64,000 nucleotides of DNA from Zygotorulaspora mrakii (taxonomy: Eukaryota > Ascomycota > Saccharomycetes > Saccharomycetales > Saccharomycetaceae). Shown here in pieces: positions 22,001 to 30,154 of the stretch (position 1 is its first letter; each line of letters begins with the position of its first letter). The notes beneath the pieces are model-generated. The model was not told the DNA's origin. It worked only from the letters and a program-made list of their open reading frames with translations, and made no database searches. The stretch spans positions 1,178,001 through 1,242,000 of the forward strand of contig NC_050723.1 in the NCBI RefSeq assembly GCF_013402915.1. Direction: 5' to 3'. The position numbers were made by a program, and so were the translations under genes.

Positions 22001-24061
22001 AGTAACAGAAAATTGGATCATGAAAGCGAAGAATTCCTGAGACATGCCTTCTCAACAATTTCTTCTATACTTACGGATTTTTTTGATATCAAACAACTCT
22101 TTCATGATAGTGTTGTAAAATTTATTATGAGTGCACAGCAAATCACTTTAGATGATCCTTATGTATTCTGTTCCATGAGACCTAAATTTCCAGTCGGATA
22201 TTTCGAGCCAGGGTTAAATCCTATCTCCCAGTCGCATACCAACAGGATCGATAAAAATGTCATGGAATTTTACACCTCCTTAATATCGAAGGACGTTGAA
22301 TTCAATGATATGACGTTCTTGAGGACATCGGACGAGTTTATTGATTGCTGCGCGAAATATACTCAAATGGCATTTGTTTCATGTGGAATTGTAGAACAGT
22401 TGGTTGAAAGTAGAGAAAATCTTTTGAACTATGCAGCAAGAATGATGAAAAATGATCTCACTGCAGAATTATTGGAAGGGGAGCAACAGAAATGGTTTGG
22501 AGATTACGAAGTGTTTGAAAATGAGGACGGTGATGAAACTATCGAGAGGGATAGCGAAGAAACTGATGAATTCTCTGGAGTAGAATGCACAGATGATTCT
22601 AGCGATCCTTTGAAAGATAAACCATGGTTTCTCCAGTCAGAGTACTCCAAGAGTTTTATATTGGACCAGCGAGGCAGAATTAAAGGTGGAACTAGTGAAG
22701 CTCTCATTGAGCACTTAACTAGTCATGAAGTCATCGATGCATGGTTCAATGTTAGTATGCTCATTACCTTTAGAAGTATGTTTACCACGAGAGAGTTTCT
22801 CTATGCTCTTGTATATCGCTACAACCTTTACCCACCGGAGGGGTTAAGTTACGATGAGTACAATCTTTGGATTGAAAAGAAATTGAATCCAATTCAATGC
22901 CGTGTCATTAACATAATGAAGTCTCTTTTCTCGCAGTACTGGACTCCAGCGTATTATGAACCAGGAATTTCCTCTATTCTGAACTTTGCTCAAATTGCTG
23001 TCGGTGAGAAAATTCCTGGTGCCGAAGAACTTTTTGAGGAAATCAGTGACAACATAGCTGCAAAGGGTGTAAGAAAAAGTACTGATGGAAGCTCATTCTT
23101 CCATGAAGGTGGTACAGTTTCAGATTTCAATATGAATGCACTCTCAAGTTTTTCTTCTATACATTCTTCCTCCCCCATTATCAGACTTAAGAAATTTAAA
23201 ATTTTGGATATAGACCCGCGAACATATGCTGCTCAATTGACATTATTGGAGCATTCACTGTATATACGCATTCCTATTTTTGAGTGCTTGGATAGAGCTT
23301 GGGGTACAAAGTACTGTGACATGGGGGGCTCTGCAAACATTACAAAGTTTATCAGTAGTGCAAACAACCTCACAAATTATGTTTCCTACGCAATTGTTAA
23401 AGAAGTCGAAGTGAAAAAGCGGTCGGCCCTGATCCAGTACTTCATAACAGTAGCTCAGTACTGCCGTGAATTGAATAATTTTTCGGCGATGACTGCAATT
23501 GTCTCAGCTTTGTGTTCGTCCCCAATTTATCGTCTGAAAAAGACGTGGTCGCATGTTTCTGCAGAATGCACCAGGATTTTAAGAGAACTCAATAGCTTGA
23601 TGGATTCCAAAAAGAACTTTATCAACTACAGAGAGCTGGTAAGGTCTGTGATAGACGTCCCATGCGTGCCATTTTTCGGTGTATATCTCTCAGATCTAAC
23701 CTTTACGTTCGGAGGCAATCCTGATTTCTTGCATAGATCTTCCGATATCATCAATTTTGGCAAAAGGGCTCGTATAGTGGATATCCTGGAAGAAATAATG
23801 AGCTTCAAGAGAATTCACTACAAATTTAAGCGTTATGATGATATTCAGTCAATAATTGAAAGTTCACTTGAGAAAGTACCACATATAGAGAAACAGTATG
23901 AACTTTCTTTACTTATCGAGCCAAGAACAGATGATCAAGGCCGCCCTTCAGCAGTTAATCCTATTAAAGGGAATGTTTTTGATCCCAAAGCAGCCAGTGA
24001 TGTTAGAAATGGAAGACTGCTGAAGTTTGGCAAGAAAAAATCATCTTCAAGATTATTTTGA
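19076..24061 (+). CDS. CDC25: Ras guanine-nucleotide exchange factor Cdc25
   Basis: 1661 residues (S. cerevisiae about 1589). It activates Ras, and thereby adenylate cyclase and PKA, in response to glucose. An SH3 domain lies at about 76-136 (ALYDFVP at 79-85, paired Trp at 114-115), directly followed by a glutamine-rich tract (143-186). Then come a long Ser/Thr/Asn-rich region, the RasGEF N-terminal module near 1199-1255 (GGTSEALIEHLT, FRSMFTTREFL) and the catalytic CDC25 domain from about 1379, including LTLLEHSLYIRI and the NYRELVRSV and VPFFGVYLSDLTF segments that contact Ras. A basic Lys/Ser tail closes it. S. cerevisiae has two copies (CDC25, YLR310C; SDC25, YLL016W/017W). It lies here between DPS1 and IMH1, uniting both contexts. 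Confidence 0.97.
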   Translation: MSSSVDSCSGSGEDLREVRDGRHAVQISGHTPAQSPAEMIKTASTQCSSVSLPTNINEAMDNSVSHPVTSIIPVDVVIALYDFVPVNNSSSKNSQLSLQQGDTIYVLNKNESGWWDGIYIDSYNRVNRGWFPHTYSRSLNHSQQQQLQYRQKQQQQQQQQHQQQSQKQQVSKQQQQQQQHPQQTPQHISTASGKRRSQVRHNLSTHGIRRSSLPQQPVPQASPIHRRSSLSTGSPSRQLFAPHNSFQQIQAKSHGLRQCSPSPSQSSSVGSISISPFSYEFNFNDTQHVNRIGSDIASASQTRYNSLSGPSSSAGSHMGSIAGSNPRYNKAQHFQQQQATEQSHHEKINILSLEEIEMIFNSLHTEIPPIWSPIPASTMDKVVYYNKNFDIYCSQLPLIANSSLDSSSDFKTDDNLIDLSPRDLQDSSKSIDSKTFKLAPTYNSRNSIASKNSSLSSSTQMQAKDMRSGSSSTSTSYVYRVASESQAGNTGQQPLSNKGGRQKLPSTANTDADPIPPNYGKKKVNSVSSAYNRHSHKRPQAILSKPDLFYHHTMDIKLWSELRDTTLYFVTKTHNMFLRNNRLEYERSLNLVSAFLTYTQMACRLSYAQIKEKQLLREVKKILKRIINSLSTISINSSVYFGSFHRPFSSLNDTPRPSEASLKDEDLKKGTTNEVSEPLYKNPNVTDTDTLVGDSATYPPYAGYHVNLSGTDSYAESSSPQRNNSATTTRTSVPSIRGSPHDIPTSSAIIKNLYENLDIEFNHLIKAIQTLFLLLQTSIISNDWIPQLFPRFFKGSFNGGSWSNPFNQIHQTHESVSSQVSSPSGLPSNVAEAIAGVYGCPSVDCADTCRDANLFPSTSREKSIQSSQKTNTLSGFNRPLHHRTFSRSKASRNIQYPLNDNTANLMKKRYQSICEKLGAIKLFDASDNNHGTIVSKKKQLEIISQTYEEVSSCVLLEVLENLDLGIFVSLRTLITSNRKLDHESEEFLRHAFSTISSILTDFFDIKQLFHDSVVKFIMSAQQITLDDPYVFCSMRPKFPVGYFEPGLNPISQSHTNRIDKNVMEFYTSLISKDVEFNDMTFLRTSDEFIDCCAKYTQMAFVSCGIVEQLVESRENLLNYAARMMKNDLTAELLEGEQQKWFGDYEVFENEDGDETIERDSEETDEFSGVECTDDSSDPLKDKPWFLQSEYSKSFILDQRGRIKGGTSEALIEHLTSHEVIDAWFNVSMLITFRSMFTTREFLYALVYRYNLYPPEGLSYDEYNLWIEKKLNPIQCRVINIMKSLFSQYWTPAYYEPGISSILNFAQIAVGEKIPGAEELFEEISDNIAAKGVRKSTDGSSFFHEGGTVSDFNMNALSSFSSIHSSSPIIRLKKFKILDIDPRTYAAQLTLLEHSLYIRIPIFECLDRAWGTKYCDMGGSANITKFISSANNLTNYVSYAIVKEVEVKKRSALIQYFITVAQYCRELNNFSAMTAIVSALCSSPIYRLKKTWSHVSAECTRILRELNSLMDSKKNFINYRELVRSVIDVPCVPFFGVYLSDLTFTFGGNPDFLHRSSDIINFGKRARIVDILEEIMSFKRIHYKFKRYDDIQSIIESSLEKVPHIEKQYELSLLIEPRTDDQGRPSAVNPIKGNVFDPKAASDVRNGRLLKFGKKKSSSRLF
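19502..19636 (+). repeat. CAG-rich trinucleotide repeat encoding poly-Gln in Cdc25
   Basis: Interrupted CAG/CAA runs, including one block of seven consecutive Gln codons, encode most of residues 143-186 right after the SH3 domain. The CAA and CAT interruptions should stabilise the tract, but length variation between strains is likely. Confidence 0.9.
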
Positions 24062-24401
24062 TTCTACGAGGTTGAAAGATATCATTTAAGTTCGTCTTCC
24101 TAATATTGCTGCAGTCTTATCCGCCGGTTCGGATTACATGAGGCGGTACTATAATTGAAACCAAAAATAAATAGTTTATATAAATGTATCCATTTCAATA
24201 GGTAGGCCACTACAGACCTGTTGAGAGGTTTGTTTTTAATATGATTGTCATGTCTCCTTCTAAGAAGGCGGGTAAATGGCATCATGGTTTATCATTCGCG
24301 CCCCGTTCGAAAAATTCATTAAAGAAGCAGGCTGCATTACACTCTATTAACAATATAGACGATCAGCTGGCTTGCGGGCCGATCTAGGTCTTGAGAACAC
24401 C
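24062..24401. other. Intergenic region CDC25-IMH1
   Basis: 340 bp between genes on the same strand, carrying the CDC25 terminator and IMH1 promoter. A TATATAAA-like stretch lies near 24176. No gene seen. Confidence 0.5.
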
Positions 24402-26963
24402 ATGTTTAAGCAACTCTCCCAGATTGGGAAAAATCTAAGCGACGAATTTGCAAAGGGATTAGCAGATGACCTTGCCTCCACGCCGGAAGCCCTGCCAGAC
24501 GATAATAGCGGCTTACCTGCAGACATACAAGCAAAACTAAGTAGGTACGCAAAGTACGAAGAAAAATATCCAAGACTACTGGCTGCCTACAAGAACGAGA
24601 AGACAAAAATTGAAAAACTTGCGGCTTCTGAACGAATTCTGGCCGAGAATACTCCTGTCTCTAATCTGGATGACGCAGATTCTCTTCAAGCATTTTTTGA
24701 TGATATCAATGGAAAGCAAAGTTTACAAAATGACGAAATTAAGAGACTGACAACTTTGAATGCAGAAATAAGTGGTAAGATCGAGAAATTGGAGAGGACC
24801 GCTTCAGAGGATGGCGCTCCAAGACCTCTGAAAGACGTAGAAGAGGAGATTACCTCATTAAATGAAAAAATCAAAGAGCTCGAAGAGCAATTGAAAATTT
24901 CAAAAAATGATGCGCAGCAAGTCAATGAAGAAAGAGAAGAGGCCACTCTTAAATTGAATGATCTTGTAGAAAGTCATGAAACATCCGTCTCTTCAATTAA
25001 GGAGCAAAGCGATTCTATTAAAAACAGGCTAGAGAAGGAGCTCGAAACTTCCTCTACACTGGTAAAAGAGAAAGATCTCGAAATTTTGCGATTGAAGGAA
25101 GAGCTTGCAAAGAAAGATCATCTACTACAAATTTCGAGGAAAACATCGAGCTCTCTAAGCACAAAAAATACAGGGAAGAAAAAGGGTAGAGGAAAGAATA
25201 AAAAAATGGCGAATGCGTTGCCCAATAAAAATGAAGAACCGTCAAAGGCCAGCTTCGAAGACGATAACAGAGACACACCAGGTGCAATTTTGGAGTCTGA
25301 AATGCAGCTCCAAAATGAACTTGACGAGTTGACGACGCAGTTGGAACGCACTAAGGAAGATCTCTCAAAAACGACTAATTTGATGAAAGAAAAGGAAACA
25401 GAGCTCGAAGAGGTTAGAGACATGTTGCGCGATGTTGGAAATGAGCTGGTTGAAGCAAAAGAAGAAATCAAACACTCCCAACATACCGCAGAACAAAAAA
25501 TGAGCAATTTAAGCCAAGAAAAAGACGATATATTAAAGAGTAGTGTGGCTGCTTTGCAAAATACTATACAAACTCTCGAAGGTGACGTAAGGACCTTGAA
25601 AGATCAGGTATTATCACATGAGGAGGAGAGAAACAAAAAGGAGAAAGTTCTATTGCGTACTTCCGGAGAGCTATCGCAAGCTAAGAAAGACAATTCAGAT
25701 TTGCAAGAACAACTCAAAGAAATGAATAACTTGAAGAAATCATGTTCTTCTCTGAATGCATTATTGAGTCAGAAGGAAAAGACCATCACTTATCTGGAAA
25801 AGCAAGTAAAAGAATACAGTGAGACCTCTTCAGCAAGTAAAAAATCCATTGAAAATGTGCAGAAGGAAAATGATGCACTTTTGAAACGTCTAGAAGCTTT
25901 AAACAGGGAAAACGATACACTACGTAACAACATCGAAAAGAATAACTCGTCTTTCGAAAAATATATAAAGGAAAATGGAAAACTCTCAGAGAGACTCTCC
26001 ATCTTACAGGAGAAGTATGAAACGCTGCAAAGTGTCAAGAGCAATTCAAGCGACCAGGTTGGCGCTATCAAAAAGCAATGCGAGGAATTAAGTGTAAAGC
26101 TAAAAGAATCCAATAAAGTGATTATGACGTTGGAAGATGAAGTCAGTGAGTATGCAAATACTATACAAGAAAGAACAAGAGAGTTGAATACGATGCGCAG
26201 ACTATTATCGGAAAGCTCGAACAGCACAAGTACTAAAGAAACGGAGCTCCAGGAGAAATTACATTACGTTCATGATGAGAAATCTAAGTTGCAGAATGAA
26301 ATGGCCTTACAAGCATCCAGGAGGAATCGTGAGCTTAGCGAGTGGAAACAAGCTAATAGTGAGTTGAAGTCAGAATTACATACATTAAAACTTCGAGAGA
26401 AACAACTCGAATCAGAAATCGAAAGCGTGAGCTCACTGAATGAGAGTATTCGACGTAAAAATGTCACCAATCCAGAAGAGTTCACTGAGCTACAAAACTC
26501 AAGTAGAAACCTGAAGGAATCTTTGTCAAAAGCAGATAAAAGGATTAGAGAACTACAAGAAACGAATGAAAGTCTGATGAATACGAATGATGACGTGAAT
26601 AAAAAGCTTGATAGATTAACAAAAAATTACAAAGCACTACTAAACCAATTAAGCACATTAAAGGAAGAGAAAAGTGAAGCTTCGACCAGGTCAAGTAGGT
26701 CCAGCTCCATAGCTTCTGCTAGCCATGTTGGAAATAATGGAAATGCAATTTTGACTGATTTCTATAAATCGCATTCTGTCTCTAAAGAGGGCATCGATGT
26801 AGAGTCGCAGGCGGACTCCAGCGAAAAAATAGCCTATATTAAAAATGTGCTGCTAGGGTTCTTGGAACATAAAGACCAAAGAAAGCAGCTATTGCCTGTC
26901 GTAGCGATGTTACTACGTTTAGATAGTAATGACGAAAAGAGACTACTATTATCAATCAAGTGA
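24402..26963 (+). CDS. IMH1: GRIP-domain golgin Imh1
   Basis: Peripheral trans-Golgi tether recruited by the Arl1 GTPase. The ATG at 24402 starts MFKQLSQIGKNL, the highly conserved amphipathic N-terminus of the family; upstream in-frame codons lack an ATG. The 853-residue protein is almost entirely coiled coil (Glu/Lys/Leu/Ser-rich heptads from about residue 75 to 760). It ends in a GRIP domain (about 808-853), with the Tyr of AYIKNVLLGFLE expected to contact Arl1. A basic patch (KKKGRGKNKK, about 262-271) interrupts the coil. The neighbours CDC25 and the chitin deacetylase gene match the YLR310C-YLR309C-YLR308W order. Confidence 0.95.
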   Translation: MFKQLSQIGKNLSDEFAKGLADDLASTPEALPDDNSGLPADIQAKLSRYAKYEEKYPRLLAAYKNEKTKIEKLAASERILAENTPVSNLDDADSLQAFFDDINGKQSLQNDEIKRLTTLNAEISGKIEKLERTASEDGAPRPLKDVEEEITSLNEKIKELEEQLKISKNDAQQVNEEREEATLKLNDLVESHETSVSSIKEQSDSIKNRLEKELETSSTLVKEKDLEILRLKEELAKKDHLLQISRKTSSSLSTKNTGKKKGRGKNKKMANALPNKNEEPSKASFEDDNRDTPGAILESEMQLQNELDELTTQLERTKEDLSKTTNLMKEKETELEEVRDMLRDVGNELVEAKEEIKHSQHTAEQKMSNLSQEKDDILKSSVAALQNTIQTLEGDVRTLKDQVLSHEEERNKKEKVLLRTSGELSQAKKDNSDLQEQLKEMNNLKKSCSSLNALLSQKEKTITYLEKQVKEYSETSSASKKSIENVQKENDALLKRLEALNRENDTLRNNIEKNNSSFEKYIKENGKLSERLSILQEKYETLQSVKSNSSDQVGAIKKQCEELSVKLKESNKVIMTLEDEVSEYANTIQERTRELNTMRRLLSESSNSTSTKETELQEKLHYVHDEKSKLQNEMALQASRRNRELSEWKQANSELKSELHTLKLREKQLESEIESVSSLNESIRRKNVTNPEEFTELQNSSRNLKESLSKADKRIRELQETNESLMNTNDDVNKKLDRLTKNYKALLNQLSTLKEEKSEASTRSSRSSSIASASHVGNNGNAILTDFYKSHSVSKEGIDVESQADSSEKIAYIKNVLLGFLEHKDQRKQLLPVVAMLLRLDSNDEKRLLLSIK

Positions 26964-27072
26964 ATTTTCAAAAAGTTCGCGGCCATTTTAATAAAGATGA
27001 GATATATATATTTATATCATATCTAATGCGCAATAGAAGTGTATAAAAACTAAAAAATTGTTAAGCCCGAGG

Positions 27073-27990
27073 TTAGTACTGCCTAATGTAATCTATTCCG
27101 CCAATACATTGAGCCACTGTTAGCTGATCATCTCCAATTAACTTATTAATACTGATTCCAACATTCACAGTAGTGGGAGAACCATCATGTTCCAAAATTA
27201 AGCCCTTGTTGATCTTTTTCCATCTTGTTACATCATCATATACATCCTGCTCAGTCCTTAATGGAAATGCACTATCAGGAGCGTATAACTGCCAATCAAA
27301 AGTATCAAAATCCCACAGAACAGCTTGTAAACCAAATTGTCTGGAGATTGCTCTTACTCTATTGTCTATTCCACCGTACGGAGGTCTAAACCATTTGGGA
27401 GTATGACTTCCTGTGGCGTTCATAGCCCAAATAGACCATTCTAACTGCGCAATTATTTCTTCATTTGTCAAGCTAGGCAGGAAAGGATGCGACCAGGTAT
27501 GTGACCCAATCAGATGGCCCTTCTCCATTGTTTTCCTGTAAGCAACAGGATTGTTGACAGTGTTTATTCCAAGATTAAAAAAAGTTGTATTGTGCTTCAA
27601 TTCATCAAGTAGCTTTTCAGTGACCAATGATGGACCATCATCGAAGGTCTGAGAAAGCTTTGAACATGTATAGACATCGTCGTGCTCAACACATCCGTCA
27701 CAATCAAAGGAGCAGGACTCACGTGGGTTCTTATAGCATTCGCCTTGTTTATATGGCTTGTAATCAGGAATTTTCGTCATATCTATAAAATCCAACGGTA
27801 TATAAGGAGGGTGAAGTCCTGGCCATTCTGTCAATCCAGTGAAATCATATAACCATTTAGGAAATGGTGTTTGGTTTGAAAATATTTTCAAATTGCTAGT
27901 CTTATCATTTCCTTGAATCAAATTTTTTCCAATTGATAGTCTCATGAGTGAGGACACTGTCGTAAACACTAACAGTTCATTAAGGCGCAT
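27073..27990 (-). CDS. CDA2: Chitin deacetylase (Cda1/Cda2), single copy
   Basis: A 305-residue secreted or membrane-associated polysaccharide deacetylase (carbohydrate esterase family 4) that converts chitin to chitosan for the ascospore wall. An N-terminal hydrophobic signal (about 1-20) precedes a Cys-containing segment. NodB motifs are in order: TFDDGPS (115-121, metal and base Asp), HTWSH (164-168, metal His pair), RPPYG (202-206), the WDFDTFDW stretch (about 226-233), and LEHDG near the C-terminus. S. cerevisiae has a tandem pair, CDA1 and CDA2; only one copy is seen here. It is convergent with IMH1. The symbol is given by position and either paralogue could be the closer one. Confidence 0.93.
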   Translation of the reverse strand: MRLNELLVFTTVSSLMRLSIGKNLIQGNDKTSNLKIFSNQTPFPKWLYDFTGLTEWPGLHPPYIPLDFIDMTKIPDYKPYKQGECYKNPRESCSFDCDGCVEHDDVYTCSKLSQTFDDGPSLVTEKLLDELKHNTTFFNLGINTVNNPVAYRKTMEKGHLIGSHTWSHPFLPSLTNEEIIAQLEWSIWAMNATGSHTPKWFRPPYGGIDNRVRAISRQFGLQAVLWDFDTFDWQLYAPDSAFPLRTEQDVYDDVTRWKKINKGLILEHDGSPTTVNVGISINKLIGDDQLTVAQCIGGIDYIRQY

Positions 27991-28715
27991 TTTCTATTGG
28001 CAAAACTCTGATTTCTTGGCTACTTGCGTTTTCTGGCAGTGGATTTATTAGATTGTTAATACTAATAAAATAGACTTGCTTCACTGTCAAGATTGCGTGT
28101 GCTTTCTAAATAAAAGTCAAATTTATCGTTCTTCTGGATTAATGTTACTTACACAATAACCTGATGAAATACTGACACAAACAGATCGTGTCCGAGTTTT
28201 AAGGTAGTTTGCGACCAAACGGGTGCCTAACAACCGGACAACAAAGCGCGCAACTCTTGATGATCCAACGCGAAGATGGCATCAAAGCGCGGGTCAAGTA
28301 TGGTAAGCATTTTCTCCATTTGACCCTCCAACAGACTCCTTTTCGCCGGAATTATTGTTTAATTTGGAAAATGCGAAAAAAAGAGATTTGTTCAGGAGTA
28401 ATGGAAGCCCGCGCTATCGATGACTTCGACCGAAAGGAGGTAACCTTCATTAAACTAATGAGCCTTTGCCCACCCGATAGTGATTTAATCCGGAACCTTT
28501 ATGAGAACATACATCATCTAAAGGTTCTTTACATCACGCCTGCCATTTGGTGCAACTCTTCGACCAGGGATACATGGCATAAACGCTAAACACGATCTTG
28601 CGAATTAGTCATAGACAACTTTACGATATATAAAGGAGCTGAAATGTTCTGGAAGTAAGAATTCTCCAGTAATGTTGCACTCAATCCTTACCGAAGTATC
28701 AATAACAATCCAAAA
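27991..28715. other. Intergenic region between the chitin deacetylase gene and the small ORF
   Basis: 725 bp upstream of the deacetylase gene. A 126-codon open frame on the plus strand (28209-28589) lacks an early ATG and protein character, so I do not call it. A TATA box for the small ORF lies at 28626-28634. Confidence 0.45.
28626..28634 (+). promoter_or_regulatory. TATA box upstream of the small ORF at 28716
   Basis: TATATAAAG lies about 90 bp before the ATG at 28716, a normal spacing for a yeast TATA promoter. It supports transcription of the small ORF. Confidence 0.5.
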
Positions 28716-28976
28716 ATGTCATCTAGACTTGCAAAGTACGTAAACACCCTGAACACATCCTCCAAATGCGCTACTCCAAAGTTTACGATCAAAACGACAA
28801 CATTTCCGCCAATCAGCACAACGTCCCGGTATAGCACGGTCAAATATTTCCAGAATGCTGACGATGCTATCCTTTACAGTAAAGATTCTAATGCCTCCGG
28901 TAAGGTGGTTAAACCAACCGTGGTAATTAGCAGCGACAACGAAGTGGAGACTGTTTCAGAACACGTTCGGGTTTAA
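28716..28976 (+). CDS. Small conserved-position protein, possible YLR307C-A homologue
   Basis: 86 residues, Ser/Thr-rich N-terminal half, acidic middle (NADDAILYSKDS) and C-terminus, with no membrane segment or known domain. Three things support a real gene: the start has an A-rich yeast context (AAAAATG), a TATA box lies about 90 bp upstream, and S. cerevisiae has an uncharacterised small gene of nearly the same length, YLR307C-A, between the deacetylase genes and UBC12 on the strand opposite to them. That is the arrangement here. The equivalence is inferred from position, length and orientation, not from a remembered alignment. Function unknown. Confidence 0.6.
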   Translation: MSSRLAKYVNTLNTSSKCATPKFTIKTTTFPPISTTSRYSTVKYFQNADDAILYSKDSNASGKVVKPTVVISSDNEVETVSEHVRV

Positions 28977-29188
28977 GTACGTTTGACTACAATTTCCTTC
29001 GGATCATATAGAGCTCTTCGCACACTACTATCATTTGGCATACAACTGCTGGCAGCGTGCATGAATCATTTGAGCACAGTATAATGCAGTGAAAAAATTC
29101 ATATTCCATATATCATATTTTATGTATTCCTTCAAAAAAAAATTCTCTTTCTCTATTCGTTAGATCTTAAGTGTATTGATCCTTTCTT

Positions 29189-29866
29189 CTATAGTATGAA
29201 GTCGTATTGAACACCATCGATGAAAGCGCCACTCATGGCTCTTTTTACTAACTGCAAAAACTCACCTTCGTCTTTACGCAATACGCTTGCGGCAAACTTA
29301 TTCAACGGATCCTTGGGTGTGACTTCCAAGAACAGAAACGCCAATCCAATGAGAATGCTCTGTAAATCTAAAGCTGGAGACCAGTCTTCACGCAGAATAT
29401 TTAGGCATATTTTGCCATCAGTATCAATGTTAGGATGGAAGATCTTGCTGAGACATAGCACGGCAGGTGGCTCAATAGGATAGTTCTCGTTAAACTGAAC
29501 TTTGAATACGATATTACCTCCTTTATAGTATCCTTCATCAGGAGAAATGGTGAGATGCAACAACGGAGGCGTCTTACTTTCGTCCATTGGGCCATTCAGT
29601 ATATTTAGCTGAGTGAACGGCGGCAGCTCCAAAGAATCTAAATCTTTTTGGAGTCTTAGTCGCGCTGCTGAAATACATTGGGTGCCTCTAGAACTTTGAT
29701 TCTTCGCAGCATTATATTGCTCTTGCTTCCTTTTCTGTATTCCACGTAATTTGAACTGTTACACAACATATCGTTTTCCGTTGTTATTCTTGGTTAGTTA
29801 AATGCAGATCAGGCATTTCCATTGCACGGCGTATATTACCGGTCGCCTATATTCAATACGTACCAT
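29189..29866 (-). CDS. UBC12: NEDD8/Rub1-conjugating enzyme Ubc12, two exons (29864-29866 and 29189-29755)
   Basis: E2 enzyme that transfers Rub1/NEDD8 to cullins. The UBC fold is clear: PDEGYYKGG, the [10 protein letters not shown] strand, HPNID, and catalytic Cys in [12 protein letters not shown] (about residue 118). The uninterrupted frame has no usable ATG and would lack the N-terminal helix. Following the conserved N-terminus upstream ([11 protein letters not shown], the part that docks to the E1) leads to a 3' splice site (..ACAG, ending at 29756). A 108-nt intron (29756-29863) has 5' GTACGT and a branch site TAACTAAC (29793-29800, minus strand) 38 nt from the 3' end. Exon 1 is just ATG (29864-29866). 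The joined protein is 189 residues; S. cerevisiae Ubc12 is 188 and its gene also has an intron. Confidence 0.93.
29756..29863 (-). other. UBC12: Spliceosomal intron of UBC12 directly after the start codon
   Basis: 108 nt, phase 0, 5' site GTACGT, branch AACTAAC (one change from TACTAAC), 3' site ACAG. An in-frame stop lies immediately before the 3' site, so retention would end translation. Confidence 0.88.
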
Positions 29867-30020
29867 TATTTCATTCGGTCAAAAAGGTAACGCGTGATGT
29901 ATCAATGTTGCATTAATTCTCTGTACTTTATTATTTTAACATAAGCTAAGATATGAGATGAGGCCTACATACACATCTGTTGTTACCAAGTTTCGCTCCG
30001 TCACGAAGGGGGCAAGTGGC

Positions 30021-30026
30021 CACGTG
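30021..30026. promoter_or_regulatory. CACGTG E-box between UBC12 and STT4
   Basis: The palindrome CACGTG lies 129 bp upstream of the STT4 ATG and 155 bp upstream of the UBC12 ATG in a divergent promoter of 288 bp. It could be bound by Cbf1 or Pho4-type bHLH proteins. Function is inferred only. Confidence 0.35.
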
Positions 30027-30154
30027 ATACATAATTGTAAGAGATAAATATGAACTGAGGCGAAGAAGGATTATCATTGTACACCTAGAAAGGTGATCGT
30101 AACTGTTTACACTGCCATTGCAACGCAGAAGACATCTCTTAAAGGCTCAATTGG

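Noticed and set aside
28209..28589. 126-codon frame upstream of the small ORF
   Set aside because: Starts at TTG, has no recognisable features and overlaps promoter sequence.
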